Positions 42,342 through 54,997 of a stretch of 64,000 nt of DNA are shown here, piece after piece. The notes under the pieces were generated by a model. The model saw only the letters and a program-made list of their open reading frames with translations. It had not been told where the DNA came from and made no database searches. Positions within the stretch are counted from its first letter, which is position 1, and every line of letters begins with the position of its first letter. Origin of the DNA: Erythroxylum novogranatense (Eukaryota; Streptophyta; Magnoliopsida; Malpighiales; Erythroxylaceae); contig CM057224.1 in NCBI GenBank assembly GCA_029891385.1, forward strand, positions 6,634,001-6,698,000, written 5' to 3'. The position numbers were made by a program, and so were the translations under genes.

Positions 42342-44437
42342 TGTGAGGCCCCAAAGTGCACCCTAATTGGAATGTTACATGTTCATAAAAGTACATGTAT
42401 GATAGGTGTTAAAAAAATATGAGATGATTGAGAATTGAATTTGACTTTTAATTTGGTTTAATTGATCCTACTTAGTGAATTGGAATTAATTGATACCATT
42501 AGATAGTTGAGGCATTAAAATGTACATTTGGACTAGGAAAATTGGCAAGTGGTAAGATAAGTTGGTATATGAAGATTGGAATGACTAAGCCTATGAGTTA
42601 GTGACATTTGGCATAGTTAATGCATAGACAAATGTCATAGTTAATAAATTGACAAGTGCTAAAAATAAATGTGTGACAAATGGTTTAATATATTGGTGAC
42701 ATTTCGCAGCTTTAATATGGGAAAAATGAAGAACGTGCATAGTAACATATGTTTTTACAACTTGATGACACCTAGCAATGGATGAGGCAAGTTTTTTGAA
42801 GCGCCACTATTAATGGACATTTTTATATTAATTTTACATACATAATTTATTAAACTCTTATCCATTTATGATTAAATTGCACTAATTAAGAGTTATTTGT
42901 TTTAATTCTAGGCACATATTAAATTTGGGACCTTTAAAAGCCTAAAGTAAGAAAAACTCTCAAAAGAAGCAAGGACCGAAATGTTAACGTTTTGGACATT
43001 AACGTTTTGGCAAGGCAAGAAAAAGAAGGGGGTTTTGCATGAATGAGAACGTTGGACATTGAATACATTAAAAAAAAAACAAAAGAAGTTAGCTTGCGGT
43101 GGAGAGAGTGGTGTGTACGAATAAGGAGGACAGCTGGGAGACATTTCAACTCAAAGAAGAGAAAAGAAAGCAGCTACGCAAGAGTGAAAAAAAATAGAAA
43201 GACATGTGCATGAAAGGTGAAAAAAGTCTCCTAAAATCATGTAGAAAATAGCCGTGGACAATAAGAAAAACAAGGCTGTGAGGTGTGAAAAGGAATAGCG
43301 TGTGTGTGCGTGGTGAGGGGCTAGCGGCAGTGTACAAAAAAAAGAATAAAAGTCTAGAGCATGGCCAGCATACAAGAAGGGAGACTAGGCATGCATGTAT
43401 GGGTTGAAGAAAAAAAAAAGCAAGAGAAGAGTTGTAGTGTTGTGAGATTTTGAAAGGGAACCACCAATCTTCATCGAGAGAGGAGGGAAATAAAAGAGAA
43501 GCAGCTTCAACGTGAGTGAAAAAGGTGTTCGATGGGATCAAAACACCAGAGACCTCCATTAAAAATCATCTACAAAAGTAAAAAGGAGGCAACATGTGTG
43601 CTAGAAAAGGTTGCATTAATAGAGGAGCAGCAGGTGACGTGAATAGAGGATAGTTGGGGACATTCCAAAGGTGAGCTGGCAAAACGTTAGTTGGGGGAGA
43701 AAAGAAAAGGCTAAAGCAAAAAACATGGGTTGCTGAGGAGACTCTCCACTCCACACACATACTATGAAAACACGTAGCAGCTGGAGAGTGAGACAACTTT
43801 GAAGCATAAGTTGGTGGAGACAACGTTGAAGCTTGAGCTGTTGGAGACACACAAAAGAAAGTAGGAGGGGGAGCAGTCACTTTGAAGGAGAAGAAAGTGG
43901 CAGCTGGTGGAGGAAATAAAAAACGTTAGCAAGGTGAGGAAGCAAGACACGTTGAGTGGGTAGAGAAAATAATGTAGCTGTTGTTGGTTGGGGACTTTGA
44001 AGGAGCTGTGGAGACAAAAAAAATTAAGCAGCTTGTGAAGAGGAAGAAACGTGAGCTATTGGTGAAGAAAAAGTGAGCTGGTGGAGATTAAATGTTTCGA
44101 AGCTAGTTGTGCTAGAAAATGCAGCCGAGGAAAAAGAGGTGTTTTTAATTTATTTTTAATTCTGTATTTATTTTAATTATTTGGATTTGATCAATGCAAC
44201 CATATATTATGACCATGATTTATGTTACATTGATAAATATGTGTGAGTAAGTTTTTCTTTTCAGTTAAGGTTATGATTGATATTGGATTAGGATAATTTT
44301 ATGTGATATTGATTTTTTCTTGATTGAATACATATTTAGTCCTAATTTAGCTTGATCACCTGAATACCTTAGATGATTGAATGCCACAACCAATGGGATT
44401 TAATTTGTTAAAAAATTAATGAAGTGACATATTTGAG
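42342..44437 (+). mobile_element. Partial LTR-like sequence, purine-rich
   Basis: TGTGAGGCCCC at 42342 looks like an LTR start. The next 2 kb has LTR-like composition, with a long purine-rich leader-like segment (about 43000-44120). No LTR end is seen before the next LTR begins at 44438, so it seems truncated or interrupted there. The serine/phenylalanine-rich frames on the minus strand merely mirror the purine richness and are not genes. Confidence 0.4.
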
Positions 44438-47400
44438 TGTAACATTCCATCACTGATGGGAAGGGTAGAATAGTAATTTAGAATGGGATATGAGTGTTTA
44501 AAAATTTGCCTTGATATGTTCATGCATACGCATACAAGTGAATAATGAATTTTGCACATGTAAATGATTATACATGCATTCATAACATTTCCCGATATTT
44601 TGGTCATAAATGTGATTTTTGTAAGAAAAAAATTTTGTGCTTGAAAAGTTAATTGGAGTGAGTCTTTGTGAGTTTTGAATTTTTGAGAAATTTTAAAAAA
44701 TTTTCTGAAAATTTCGGGGTACTTTTTTGGACTATGAAAATGTCAAGATGATCGATTGTTATTCTTGGTAGTATAATCGATCGTCAATGGCAATCGAAAA
44801 TTTAAATACATGATTTTTGGATTTATCAATTTGAGCCATTAGAATTTGGGGAGAATTTGGAGTAGAAATTGGAGACCAAATAGACTAGTTACTAAAGTGG
44901 ACCAATTGGAATCATAAGAAATCGACATGTAGCAAGTGACATGTGTCACTTGCCCCACCACATGTATAGGCCACGAAATTGATAAATGAAAGACCACATT
45001 TTGGGTCTTTCATTTAGCCATTCACGATGCTTTCTTTTAAGGAGACAAAACTCCTTTTGTTTCTTCTCTCATCCGTAGCCTCCCTTTCTGCTTCTTCTTC
45101 GTTGATTCTCTTCTTCCTAATATTGTTACAAATCTCTACCTATACAAAAGCTCTCTTATCCTACTTATTTTCTCTTCTTTTGTTTACAAAAAAATTCAAA
45201 CCTAAGCTTTTCCCCTTAAGAAGATGATGGACGTGGGTGGTGAAGAGAAGTAGAGGGTTTGTGATTTTGGAAGTTTAATAGGTAAGAAACATGTGTTATC
45301 TTATGGTTTTATAGTTAATTGAATTCTTTGTGATGTTTGTACACTAATTTGCATGAAAATTTTGTGTGAAGAATATGGGTATGTTAATTCCTTGGTTGAT
45401 TGATGAGTTAGAAGTTAATAAATGAGATGCCATGTAGTATAGGTGAATTGAGTTGTTTTGGATGGATTGTAATGATGTTAAATGAGTGTTTATTAAAGGA
45501 AGATGATTGAGTGTGTGTGCCACAATTTTGTTGACTAATTTTCAAGGATAGGTTGTGAGATGGTTTATGGTGGATATATGAAGTGAATTGAGTATTGGTT
45601 GGTTTAGAAATGGTATGGAAGATGTAGAATGTGAGTTAGGTTGTGCATCTGGAAAATTTGCTTTGTGTATTTTTCAATGTTTTGGTCATAACTTTTTATA
45701 TGATTATGCAATTGAGATGACGCTTGGCTTGAATTAAACTTGAGAAGTTTGTCTAGAATTCGTATGAAGGATGTGCTGTTCAATTTTGACTTGAAGGGTT
45801 CTGAATTTTGCCTTGAAAGTGGGCAATATGTGCAAGATGGATAGTGCCATGTTTATGATCCTAACATTGAAAATTTGTGACCTGAAACTTTGGGAAATTT
45901 TTCTAGGCTAAATGAGACAGATTTTGCGAAATTGGTCTTCATGAAAGTTGAAGATTTTCTTGTTATCTTTCTATCTCCACTAAGTATGACATTTTTTGAT
46001 TTTGAGGTTGAAAGTTATGACTTGTTAATTTTCACATAGTATTTCAAAGTATTAATGTGCTTTGTGTGTGAAATGTCTCTAAGTATGGGTTTTGTGGTTA
46101 CTGTACTTTGAAGCCAATTCTAGACTGTTATGGTTTAAATTAGCTCAAGTTGTCTTATGGAAAGTCGTAGAGGAATGTCTTAGCTTTTTACTGATGTATA
46201 ATATGTTATTTTTGGATGTAAGAATTGTAAGTTATGGATAAGTATGGATATGGTTTAGGTGATATCTTTATTTAACAATCTTTAACAGGGCAGCCACAAT
46301 CATGTGAGAAATTGACCTAGTTAGAGGTGGAATTTGCTTCTAAGTCCTCATGAGAATTGTAGCATGTTTTCTGATATTTTCATTGATATAAAGTATGGAA
46401 TTTTTGGACAATGGAATAGGAAGTTATGAGTTTGAGAAGATTGTGGTATTGTTAGGATGACATGTGCAGAGCTGAAACTTTGATTAAGATTTTGACCCAT
46501 TTAGAGGTTGCATTTGCTTTCAAGTTGTTCATGAAAGTTGTATAATATGTTCTGATCTTTCTTTTTATATAAAGCTTGGAATTTTTGGCAAAGGAAATGG
46601 GAAGATATGATTTTTGGAAGAATGTTGTATTGCTTTGGAAAATTGTGATTAGGCAGAAAATTTGATTGAATTTTTGACACCCTTAGGGATGAAATTGGCT
46701 TGTGAGTCCTTGAAGGAACTTATAGGGTTTTCTGTGATCTTTCTAATGATACAAAATCTGTCACATTTGGACACTTGTGTGAAAAGTTAAGTTTTGTGAA
46801 AGAAGAGAGGGAAATAGATACAAATGTAATTTTCTTAGAATTGTATTTTTTGTTCTAATTTGACCCTTTTGCCATTCTTTTGTGTATAATTTTGTCATCC
46901 GACCTTCAATTGACTCGATTTTTGAGGCGTCAGATTTGTAAGTCATTTAATTGTTCTCCATGAGAATTTGTGAATTTTGGAGATTAAATTGAAAGTGTTG
47001 GATTAAATCAAAGTTAGAGGACCAAGCGATTATTTTTCTGGTCCGTGTTTTAGCAATAATTGAACCTATAGAGATCCGAATTGAGTGATTTTAGTGTCTA
47101 TGCATTCCTAATGCATAGAGGAATTTTTCTATAAAGGAGAGGTTACCTAGGTTACCCTATTTGGACTGGTTTATTGATCGGGAGTAGTAGACCCGAAAGT
47201 ATGGTTTTAGAAAAATTGCAATAAACATAAATTGTGAGTTTAAGGATTTTAGTGCGGCTAAACCTTAGGCATACCTGAGTTGTGATAACGAAATGATTTT
47301 TTGAGATAAAATTTATAGATTGATACCGGGATAGTCATGAACATGCATCGCACAAATATGTGCATCAATGAGTATAATTGTGCAAAATTATTAATGTGTG

Positions 47401-48681
47401 TGCAACGTATCGAATAAATGGGTTGTGCAGGCTAAGAGTTCACAGTCAGGTGTTTCTAGAATTTGGAAGCAAATGCTAATCTGGAGCGTACTGTGAGTAG
47501 ACCGAGATGGTCTTATTTCACCCTTTGTTCTATTTTGTTTCATTTTGTCCAAATTGATTGCTGAATGCGGTGAATAATAGTGGGTTTGAGGTTTGCTGTG
47601 ATTGTGAATTCTGGACAAAAGGTCTGATGATTGTGTACTGGGGAGTTGGTTATAGAAGTGCTACTTGTATATGAATTTGCGACCTATGTGCCTATGAGGT
47701 GACTAATTGGGATACATGTGATTAATTGTGATACATAAATGTTGATTGTGTCATTCATAGGCTGATTGATTGTGGCATATTCATACGTACATAATAATGT
47801 GATTAATTGTGGCATATGCATTTCATTCATGAATGCTTAACCAGATAATGACAGTTGTGACCGGAGCAGCCACCAAGAGCTAAAAGCTCAACGATTGTAT
47901 TCGAGCCTTAAGACCCACAGTGATTTAGAGCCTCAGGCTCAACGATTAATGTGCCCATATTGGGACAGTTCAGGCGCTCGGTCACAACACCGAAATAAAT
48001 TGGAAAGTGTCACATGGGCATTTCATATTCATTTGCTTACATATATTTGATTGAGTGAAGGGCAACATGCCTTATGCTTATGTGAAATAAATGTGTTCTG
48101 ATGCCGGACTACGGTCCGATGACATGTGAAAGTGAGTAAATATGACTCATGCATTGCATATGCATAATAGAAATAAGTAAGTGTATTGAACATGAATATT
48201 GTGAATGTGCACTGTGTTGTGTGATTGGGTGAGCCATCGATGATGGTCACCCACTGAGTTCGCAAAATTTACCCAAAATTTGCAATTATTTTTCAGGACC
48301 CAGAAGAATACCCCGTTAGGCAATGGGCGTATAACAACCGCCTGTGAGTGAGAAAAGAGGTTGGGATCAGTTCGCGTCTGCATTAGTGTCTGATAAATTC
48401 TGTATAAATTTGTATTTTCTGAATTTTTGTACAAATGATTAGGTCAATTTGTAAAGTCAACGGACTAAATTAATTTGTATTTATGAAAAGGGCCCCCGTG
48501 GTCATTGTACTTACTGGTGATTGTGTATGTCAATTGATTTCTGCATAGTGTATGTTTGTGTTTTCAAAAAAAAATTATACTAAGTTTGGACTGAGTGATG
48601 TAGCACGCCACCTTCACAGGACACAGACTCGGATATCACCATCGATGTCGAGTTTGGGTCATGCGGGAGTGGGGTATTACA
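44438..48681 (+). mobile_element. 5' LTR, 4.2 kb
   Basis: TGTAACATTCC...GGGGTATTACA. The start recurs at 54339, giving the two LTRs of one element. Preceding bases TTGAG may be a target duplication, but the other copy is not in reach. Contents: a pyrimidine-rich leader (about 45040-45200), a G/GTAAGA donor-like site (45282), diverged repeats of about 180 bp (about 45930-46790), a GTGAGTAG donor-like site (47493), stem-loops and TTTTTCAG with its AG ending at 48296. Confidence 0.85.
48234..48296 (+). other. Stem-loop and 3' splice-like module in the 4.2 kb LTR
   Basis: CCATC-GAT-GATGG at 48234-48246. The second stem GAGTT-CGCAA-AATTT keeps pairing only with G-U pairs. TTACCC and a T-rich TTTTTCAG/GACC ending at 48296 follow. 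It is equivalent to 9152-9216. Confidence 0.45.
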
Positions 48682-48686
48682 TTTAG

Positions 48687-48699
48687 GTGATATCAGAGT
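48687..48699 (+). other. Degenerate primer-binding site
   Basis: GTGATATCAGAGT lies a few bases after the LTR end and differs from TGGTATCAGAGC mainly by an inserted base. It places the interior to the right. Confidence 0.6.
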
Positions 48700-49125
48700 C
48701 CAAAAGTACGAGCTTATATGGGCATTTTCTAAAACATGGGTCAAGTTACATGCATTTAAGTCATGTCATAGCAGACAGTGGTAACTGATCCCTAGTCTAA
48801 GTCATATAAGTATGAGTCATATGCATGAGCATGTGTTAAGTGTTTAAGTGTGAGAAACGTGATGAGAATGTGAGCAAATGAAGGTTTATGGGCAATTTAA
48901 TAAATCCTCGAATGTGAGATGAATGCGAATGTATTGGCATGGGCTGATTAAGGAAAAAGTGATATCACAATGACTAATGAGACCTAAAGTATATAAATCA
49001 AGTAAATGAAATTTCCTATAGCTTGGAGAGGTCAAATTTGGACATGAGAAGAATATCGGTTAAAAGTGATAAGAGTATGATTTAGCATAAGAATATGTCT
49101 ATGTGAGATCAAAAGTTTAGGATGA

Positions 49126-49130
49126 CTAGG
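49126..49130. repeat. Target-site duplication CTAGG, left copy
   Basis: Repeated at 51464-51468, exactly next to the two CA/TG ends of the insertion. Confidence 0.85.
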
Positions 49131-49516
49131 TGTAACACCCCACACCCGTAAGACCCGAACCCGATATCGTTGGTGATATCCGAGTCCGTGTCCCACGAGA
49201 GTGGCGTACTACATCAGTCGATTTAAAATTCAGTATACATTTTTTTTTCTCTTTGGAGCCCTTAACTCCACGTTCACACGGCAAACACAGTAAGTAATGA
49301 AAATCCGTGTTCAATAAAAACCAGTTTCAGTTATTACAATTATCCAGTAATAATTATAATCAGTCAATGCAGTAAAATATACAATGCCTTGTTATACAGT
49401 GATTGCGGAATACAATTTACTAAAACACTAATGCAGACACGAACTGATCCCGACCTCTAACCTTTACTCGTCTACAGTAGACATACTCCCGTGTCAACCG
49501 GAGTATTCTTCAGGAC

Positions 49517-49579
49517 CTGAAAAATAGATGCAAATTTTGGGTGAGTTTTATGAACTCGGAGAAACCATCATCGATGGTT
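49517..49579 (-). other. Stem-loops and 3' splice-like site, minus strand
   Basis: On the minus strand AACCATC-GAT-GATGGTT (49579-49563) and GAGTT-CATAA-AACTC (49557-49543) precede CACCC and TTTTTCAG/GTCC. The second loop differs from CGCA in other LTRs while the stem is kept. Confidence 0.45.
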
Positions 49580-50387
49580 CACTCAAATCATGCATTACGC
49601 CTATGGCGCATAAAGATACCCGTAAATCATCAATTACCAATAAATGGCCAATAACAATGTCGAAGAATGTAAAACCATTCACGATAATTCATACCATTAT
49701 GAAAGCAGATATGTCACGTAAGCGGTCATTTGTGCAAATGCAATGCATGTGACTCTTTCCATTTTCATTATGTTATCAGGACTGTGCGCTTAAACCGTCC
49801 CAAGAACGGGCACATTGCGTTGAGCCGGTGGCTCTCAAACATTGGGCTTGAAGCCTCGATACATCGAGCCCGAGGCTCAATACGCTGGACTCGAGGTCCC
49901 GTGCGTTGAAATGAAAGCTCACATACGTTAGGCGTGATATGCCCTAATCCGGTGGTCGCTCCGGTCACAACCGCCTTTATCGATCATGTCCTTATGTATG
50001 AATGCATATGTTCCAATTTCCATTTACGCTATTGCTATCACTTACATTCAATGCCATTTCCTATTTCTTCGACCTTGGTCCCAGATTTCAATCATATATT
50101 CTTCCAATTTATCATACCATATCGCATTTAAAAGTCACATTCAATGTATCAAACGGATAAGTAACACTTCAAGATCAATTTCCCATTCCTTGAACCTTTG
50201 GTCCGAGATCTCCCATTCACAAACAAGTTACACACAAATAGCACTTCGTTATCTCATTCCCATATTTGAGACACCTATGGTCCAAATCAATCAAAGTCAA
50301 ATACACATAAACCCTCCATTATCTCCACATGGCATAATAGCAAAATCTTAAACACATAAAGGCTGAGGAACCAACTAGGTTACTCAC

Positions 50388-50449
50388 CTATTACTCGAAG
50401 CTAATGCCGAAAGCCTCGGACGCCGGTCAATCGACGCCCAATTGGGCCT
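50388..50449 (-). other. Candidate small leader exon, minus strand
   Basis: Bounded by ATATAG and AATAG/GTGAGTAACC on the minus strand, 62 nt. It is comparable to the 67-nt segments at 8313 and 10446 and is followed by the same CTAGTTGGTTCCTCA. Confidence 0.4.
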
Positions 50450-50849
50450 CTATATGAATCGAGAAAAATACGAGTCACTAAATATGAAATTTGTGCTCAT
50501 GTTGATGAAATATGCATGTTCATGAATTCCGATCTTAATTCAATATTTTCCCATAATAAAATTCTATGAAAATTAGAAATCCATAAAGCCGACGGCGCAA
50601 TTCGGACCTCTATAGGTCCCCAATTAAATAAAAGCAGTGTTTACAAGTTAAAATCAATAGGGGCTACGTCAAATTCCGCCTAAAATTCCCGCTTTCATAA
50701 TATGAAATTAAATATTCAACGAATCCGATGCCTCTAGAATCAGGTCAATCGGACGTCGGACGGAAAGAAATTGACAAAAGAACAATTGTACCATTTAATA
50801 CCAAATAAAATTTTAAAAACAAAAAATAAACATGTTCATAAATGCGCCT

Positions 50850-50970
50850 CATGGGCGAGACGCCCCTCGAGGCGATTTCACCTCATCTGCGTCGCGAGGC
50901 GAGGCGCCGCCTCGCGACCAGCCTCTTTAAATCTCGCCTCGAGGCGTTAACGTCGCCTCAGGTGAATCAC
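50850..50970. repeat. GC-rich GAGGCG/CGCCTC block
   Basis: Dense GAGGCGA, CGCCTCG and TCGCGAGGCG motifs in both directions, in AT-rich surroundings. It is analogous to the TCGCGA blocks in other LTRs but with a different core word. Confidence 0.7.
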
Positions 50971-50974
50971 CTCT

Positions 50975-51230
50975 ACAAATATGCGGAAAGACAATTGATA
51001 CAAAATTCAAAATGATACAAATCAGGCGTGGTGATCCCGACTCAAATCGATTTCTTGTCAGAATCATACTCCCATCTCACCCAACATTGCAACTATTTTC
51101 AGGAATTGAAGAGTACCCGTTAGTGAGATGGGAGTATGATTTACTGCAAGAAAGTTTGTTTGATCTGGATCACCACGCCTCGATTTGTATCATTTGAATT
51201 TTGTATCAATTGTCTTTTCCGCATATTTGT
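50975..51230. repeat. Inverted repeat, ~106-bp arms, 42-bp loop
   Basis: Arm 50975-51080 pairs with 51123-51230 with a few mismatches and gaps. Shared stretches include ACAATTGATACAAAATTCAA, GGCGTGGTGATC and ATCATACTCCCATCTCAC. The loop contains the acceptor-like ATTTTCAGGAATT. The inner edge is a CTCAC/GTGAG microhomology. It could form a long hairpin in DNA or RNA. Confidence 0.9.
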
Positions 51231-51463
51231 ACTGTTATTGAAAAGGGCCCAATTGATTTGTAATATGAGTACTGAAAGAATATTTTGATAGCAAATGTAT
51301 GCGCGCACTCGATTGGTTTAAAAAAAAAAACAATGTATCACCGAAGTTTTGAATCGCATTCTCGAATCGCATTGATCGCTTCTAGCATACCACCCTCGTG
51401 GGTCGCGGGCTCGGATATCACCGTCGATATCGGGTTCGGGACTTGCGGGAGTGAGATGCTACA

Positions 51464-51468
51464 CTAGG
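51464..51468. repeat. Target-site duplication CTAGG, right copy
   Basis: Matches 49126-49130. Confidence 0.85.
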
Positions 51469-54325
51469 TATTTATGATTCTGACTTGTTTGTCCAATAAA
51501 AGGGGGATAACTGGAAATGAGAAAAAGTACGTGGTTCGATAAGGTAGATATAGATTCACTACATTTGTGTTGGTGTGTATTATGGAATATGATATCGATA
51601 TTGTATCGTAATGTTCTACCTTTGAATGAGATAGAGAAGTGAAGATATTGTCAGGAAGAAGCAGAAATGATGAGATTAAAGTGTACAAGCCCGGTTAAAA
51701 GAAATAACTTTTCTATGACTGTGAAAGGATAGACTTGGATTTGAAATGTGATAAAAGTTATGATTTAGCGTAATAATATGTCTGTGATAATGAGATTACA
51801 TTTCTTGATGATTTTGCATCTATAATTCTAAATGGATTGAGAATATACATATGGACGATGAAATAATAGGAACATGACTTTACAAGTGATGATACGTGAT
51901 ACATGATGTGTAGTATGGAGAAAGTTAGAAATGCGCCTAGGTTTGGATTGTATGTATGCATGCGATTATGGAAAAGATGATAAATCAAAGGAGAAGAGTG
52001 AATGTACTCAAAATGCTAATTCAATGATTATAATAGGATGTTGCATTAGAAGAAGAGGTAAATACTCGAAAACTGGAGTAGAATCGTTGTCAATATGTGT
52101 GTTAATGTGAGGAAAAAGTGCAGGACATGATATGGGCCTACAAAAATCGATTTTTGTTATAATCATATGGTGAACCTCAATCATGGGTAAGGACAAGAAT
52201 AGAAATGTTATCTAGAGTAAATTGAAATGTCAATATCATTAGCGACTGTTAATGATTGGAGACTTGATATAAATACATCTCTAGGTAAGATTTAAGGATT
52301 TGGATGGTATATACCAGGTTGTTAAAGTAAATGAAATGGCTTAATGTCTCATTGAGCCTTATTATCGAGGAAAGTACTAAGAAATCATTGAGATAGGGTC
52401 AGTAAGTCGGTTAATCCAATTTAAGAATGATCAATGAAGGAACCAATTTGGAAAGAATAAATAGTGAGTCAAAAGTGAACATTGGAGTTACATCCATAAC
52501 GAAGACCAAAGCATAAGTGTTAGAAAAGACTATTGAGGGTGAATACAGTTTGTTGATGTAAAGTATCCAACTATATAAGTGGATTTTAAAGTTTCGAGAT
52601 GACTTTCTTGCTAATGTGAGGTGAACTTGGGTCCACATTCTCGTTTGTGTAAATATGTTTGGGAACCATAAATTATACCTGATGAAGGTGTTACCAACAC
52701 AGGAAGTTATGTTTGCAGATAAATTGAAATGTGTGGAGCAACAGGTATGAATGAACAAACATTAGAATAAGTCAATGTGGAATCATAGGGAATCGAATGA
52801 ACTGCTGAAATCAGTCAAAAAAAAGGAAGTTCATAAAAAAAACTTGAGAATAACATGTGATAATACTACTGCACTAAGGAATTAGTTACTTAAGGAATTA
52901 CGAGAACTAAACATAAACACACTGAGTTTGAGATTATATTTATCGGAGTTAACAATACCCTGATGGTATTATGATACTAACGGTTATAATGATTCAAGTA
53001 ACATGATATCAATGAGTGACTATGATCATATTGACAAAGGAAGATGAAATTTTAAATATTTGTGGAATATATGTAAGCTGCATTCATAACCCCAGTGTTA
53101 ATTATACCGCTTCGATTTGGCGATTTTGCTGTATATGACAAAGTTTCTCATGAGAGATTAAGATACAATCTATTGCAATAGTAAAGTGATTTTGTGTACC
53201 AAAGGACAATTGTAGTCTCATGAGCTGAATTTGGATACGTGACTTGAAAGATGCTGTAATAGTAATGGGTTTGAAGGCTTGGAAACATGATGTGTAAAGA
53301 AATGTTTTGGATATATGTATGAATAGACTGATTAGTAAAGATTGAGGTAAGAATTCATTTGGGATTAAAAGGATTGTGCATGCGAATATGTCCTAATAAT
53401 AACATTAGTTTTGCAAAAAGGGATTAGGAAGGCCCAAAGTGAGGATTTGAGGGATTATGATTTGATTAAAAAGTATGTGCACTACCTGATAAAGAGATGT
53501 CCTCGTAAAAGTACATCAAAAGAGCAATTAGCAGCTAAGAATATCGAATTGAGTGATTACATGTTCGAGTTCCTTGTAGTCTAAAGCTTATATGTTTAGA
53601 GTGCATCAGTATATAAGATTAATGTATAGTGCAAAGTGACTACAGGCATAATCATCATTATCCTGGTGATACCATTAGAGGGGTCAGACAAGAAAAATAG
53701 TCGTTCAGCCTGAGTAAAAGCCAGAACAAATTTGGGATACCGTTAGTGAGTGCAATGAATTTGGAATCTGAAGAAAGTGGTTTGAGAAAGACGAATGAAT
53801 TATGGTGGATTACATCGAATTGTGAAAATATTGAGAAAGATTTGAAGGTTTAGTGTACTAACACCGATGAGAAGAAAAAATGAAAAAAAAGACTTATCCT
53901 TGAGTGTATCACCTGTGCCAAGGTGTAGTTAGATGAGATACAAGAGTAATAAGAGAAACTAAGTGTGATATAAAGTGGTCCATATAAAACTATGGCAAAA
54001 ATGGGACTATGGAATTATGAGTGATTTTATGGTTATCGGAATTACACAGTGTTATATGGATATGGTTAGTATTGTTATAATATGATATATGTGGTATTGA
54101 GACTGGAAGTAAAGAGTTGAATACTCTGAAACTCATCAAGGACATAATTGAGGAAGTATGATATCTAAACAGAGAATTGAGAGACCTATAGAATTTATCA
54201 ATTGTGATTTTATGGGAGGAAGCATAGAGACGAAAAATGATATAGGAAACGGAGGAGTGTATGAAATGATAGTACCCCTACCTTATTCAGTATCATAAAT
54301 TAATTTCGCGGATGAAATTTTTGTT

Positions 54326-54338
54326 AGGAGGGAAGAGT
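54326..54338 (+). other. Polypurine tract of the 44438 element
   Basis: AGGAGGGAAGAGT immediately precedes TGTAACATTCC at 54339. Confidence 0.75.
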
Positions 54339-54593
54339 TGTAACATTCCATCACCGATGGAAAGGGTAGAATAGTAATTTAGAATGGGATATGAGCGTTT
54401 AAAAATTTGCCTTGATATGTTCATGTATACGCATACAAGTGAATAATGAATTTTGTACATGTAAATGACTATACATGCATTCATGAAATTTCTTAGTATT
54501 TTGGTCATAAATGTGATTTTTGTAAAAAAAATATGATTTTTGTGTTTGAAAAGTTAATTGGAGTGAGTCTTTATGAGTTTTGAATTTTTGAGG
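54339..54593 (+). mobile_element. 3' LTR start of the 44438 element, cut by another element
   Basis: About 250 bp closely match 44438-44690. At 54594 the minus-oriented LTR begins and the rest of this LTR is not found downstream. Confidence 0.85.
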
Positions 54594-54997
54594 TGTAGCA
54601 CCCCACTCCCACGATGACCCGAACCCGACATCGATGGTGATATTCGAGTTCGTGCCCCGCGAGGGTGGTGTGCTAAAGCACTCAATATTTCAAAAGCTCA
54701 TAATTTTTTTTTGAAAATCGATAACACAAAATGCGAAAATCGAAACTCAAATTGGACCCACATTCATTCATAAACATTTTCACTTAACGCAATTTTCAAT
54801 AGCCATTCGGGCCCTTTCACAATTATAAAACACTTGTGTCATTTCAAAATACAATTTTATAAAAAAAGATGTGGAATATAAAATTCAATACAAAATGTGA
54901 AAAACACAAATGCAAACGCGAACTGATCCCGACATCTATCCTTCACTTGAATGCTGTAAGTATACTCCCGTTGGCCTAATGGGGTATTCTTTTGATC

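Larger units (their letters stand above)
49131..51463. mobile_element. Insertion with two inverted LTR 3' (U5) ends
   Basis: The left end reads TGTAACACCCCACACCCG and then a CGATATC/GGATATC-type block. It is the reverse complement of an LTR end, like 48620-48681. The right end (…GGGAGTGAGATGCTACA) is also an LTR end, in forward direction. Exact CTAGG duplications flank both. The left 1.85 kb is LTR in minus orientation: acceptor-like site with last intron base 49517, stem-loops at 49543-49579, small exon-like segment 50388-50449, GC block about 50850-50970. The right 0.38 kb is the U5 part in plus orientation. A normal solo LTR would have one U3 end and one U5 end. Confidence 0.8.
48700..54338 (+). 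pseudogene. Degenerate interior of the 44438 element (with an insertion)
   Basis: No protein domain can be read. The plus strand is C-poor and dense with stops. The part 52411-52760 aligns by eye with 17507-17830 of the nested element, and in reverse with about 60255-60340. It shares landmarks such as a GATCAATGAA box followed by GAGTCAAAAGTG-like sequence, and an AATATGTTTGGGA box. It ends with a purine tract (54326-54338). The interior is interrupted at 49131-51463 by the U5-U5 insertion. Confidence 0.6.

Noticed and set aside
43146..43950. Several minus-strand serine/phenylalanine/leucine-rich frames
   Set aside because: They mirror a purine-rich LTR leader; no domain and no regulatory signals.
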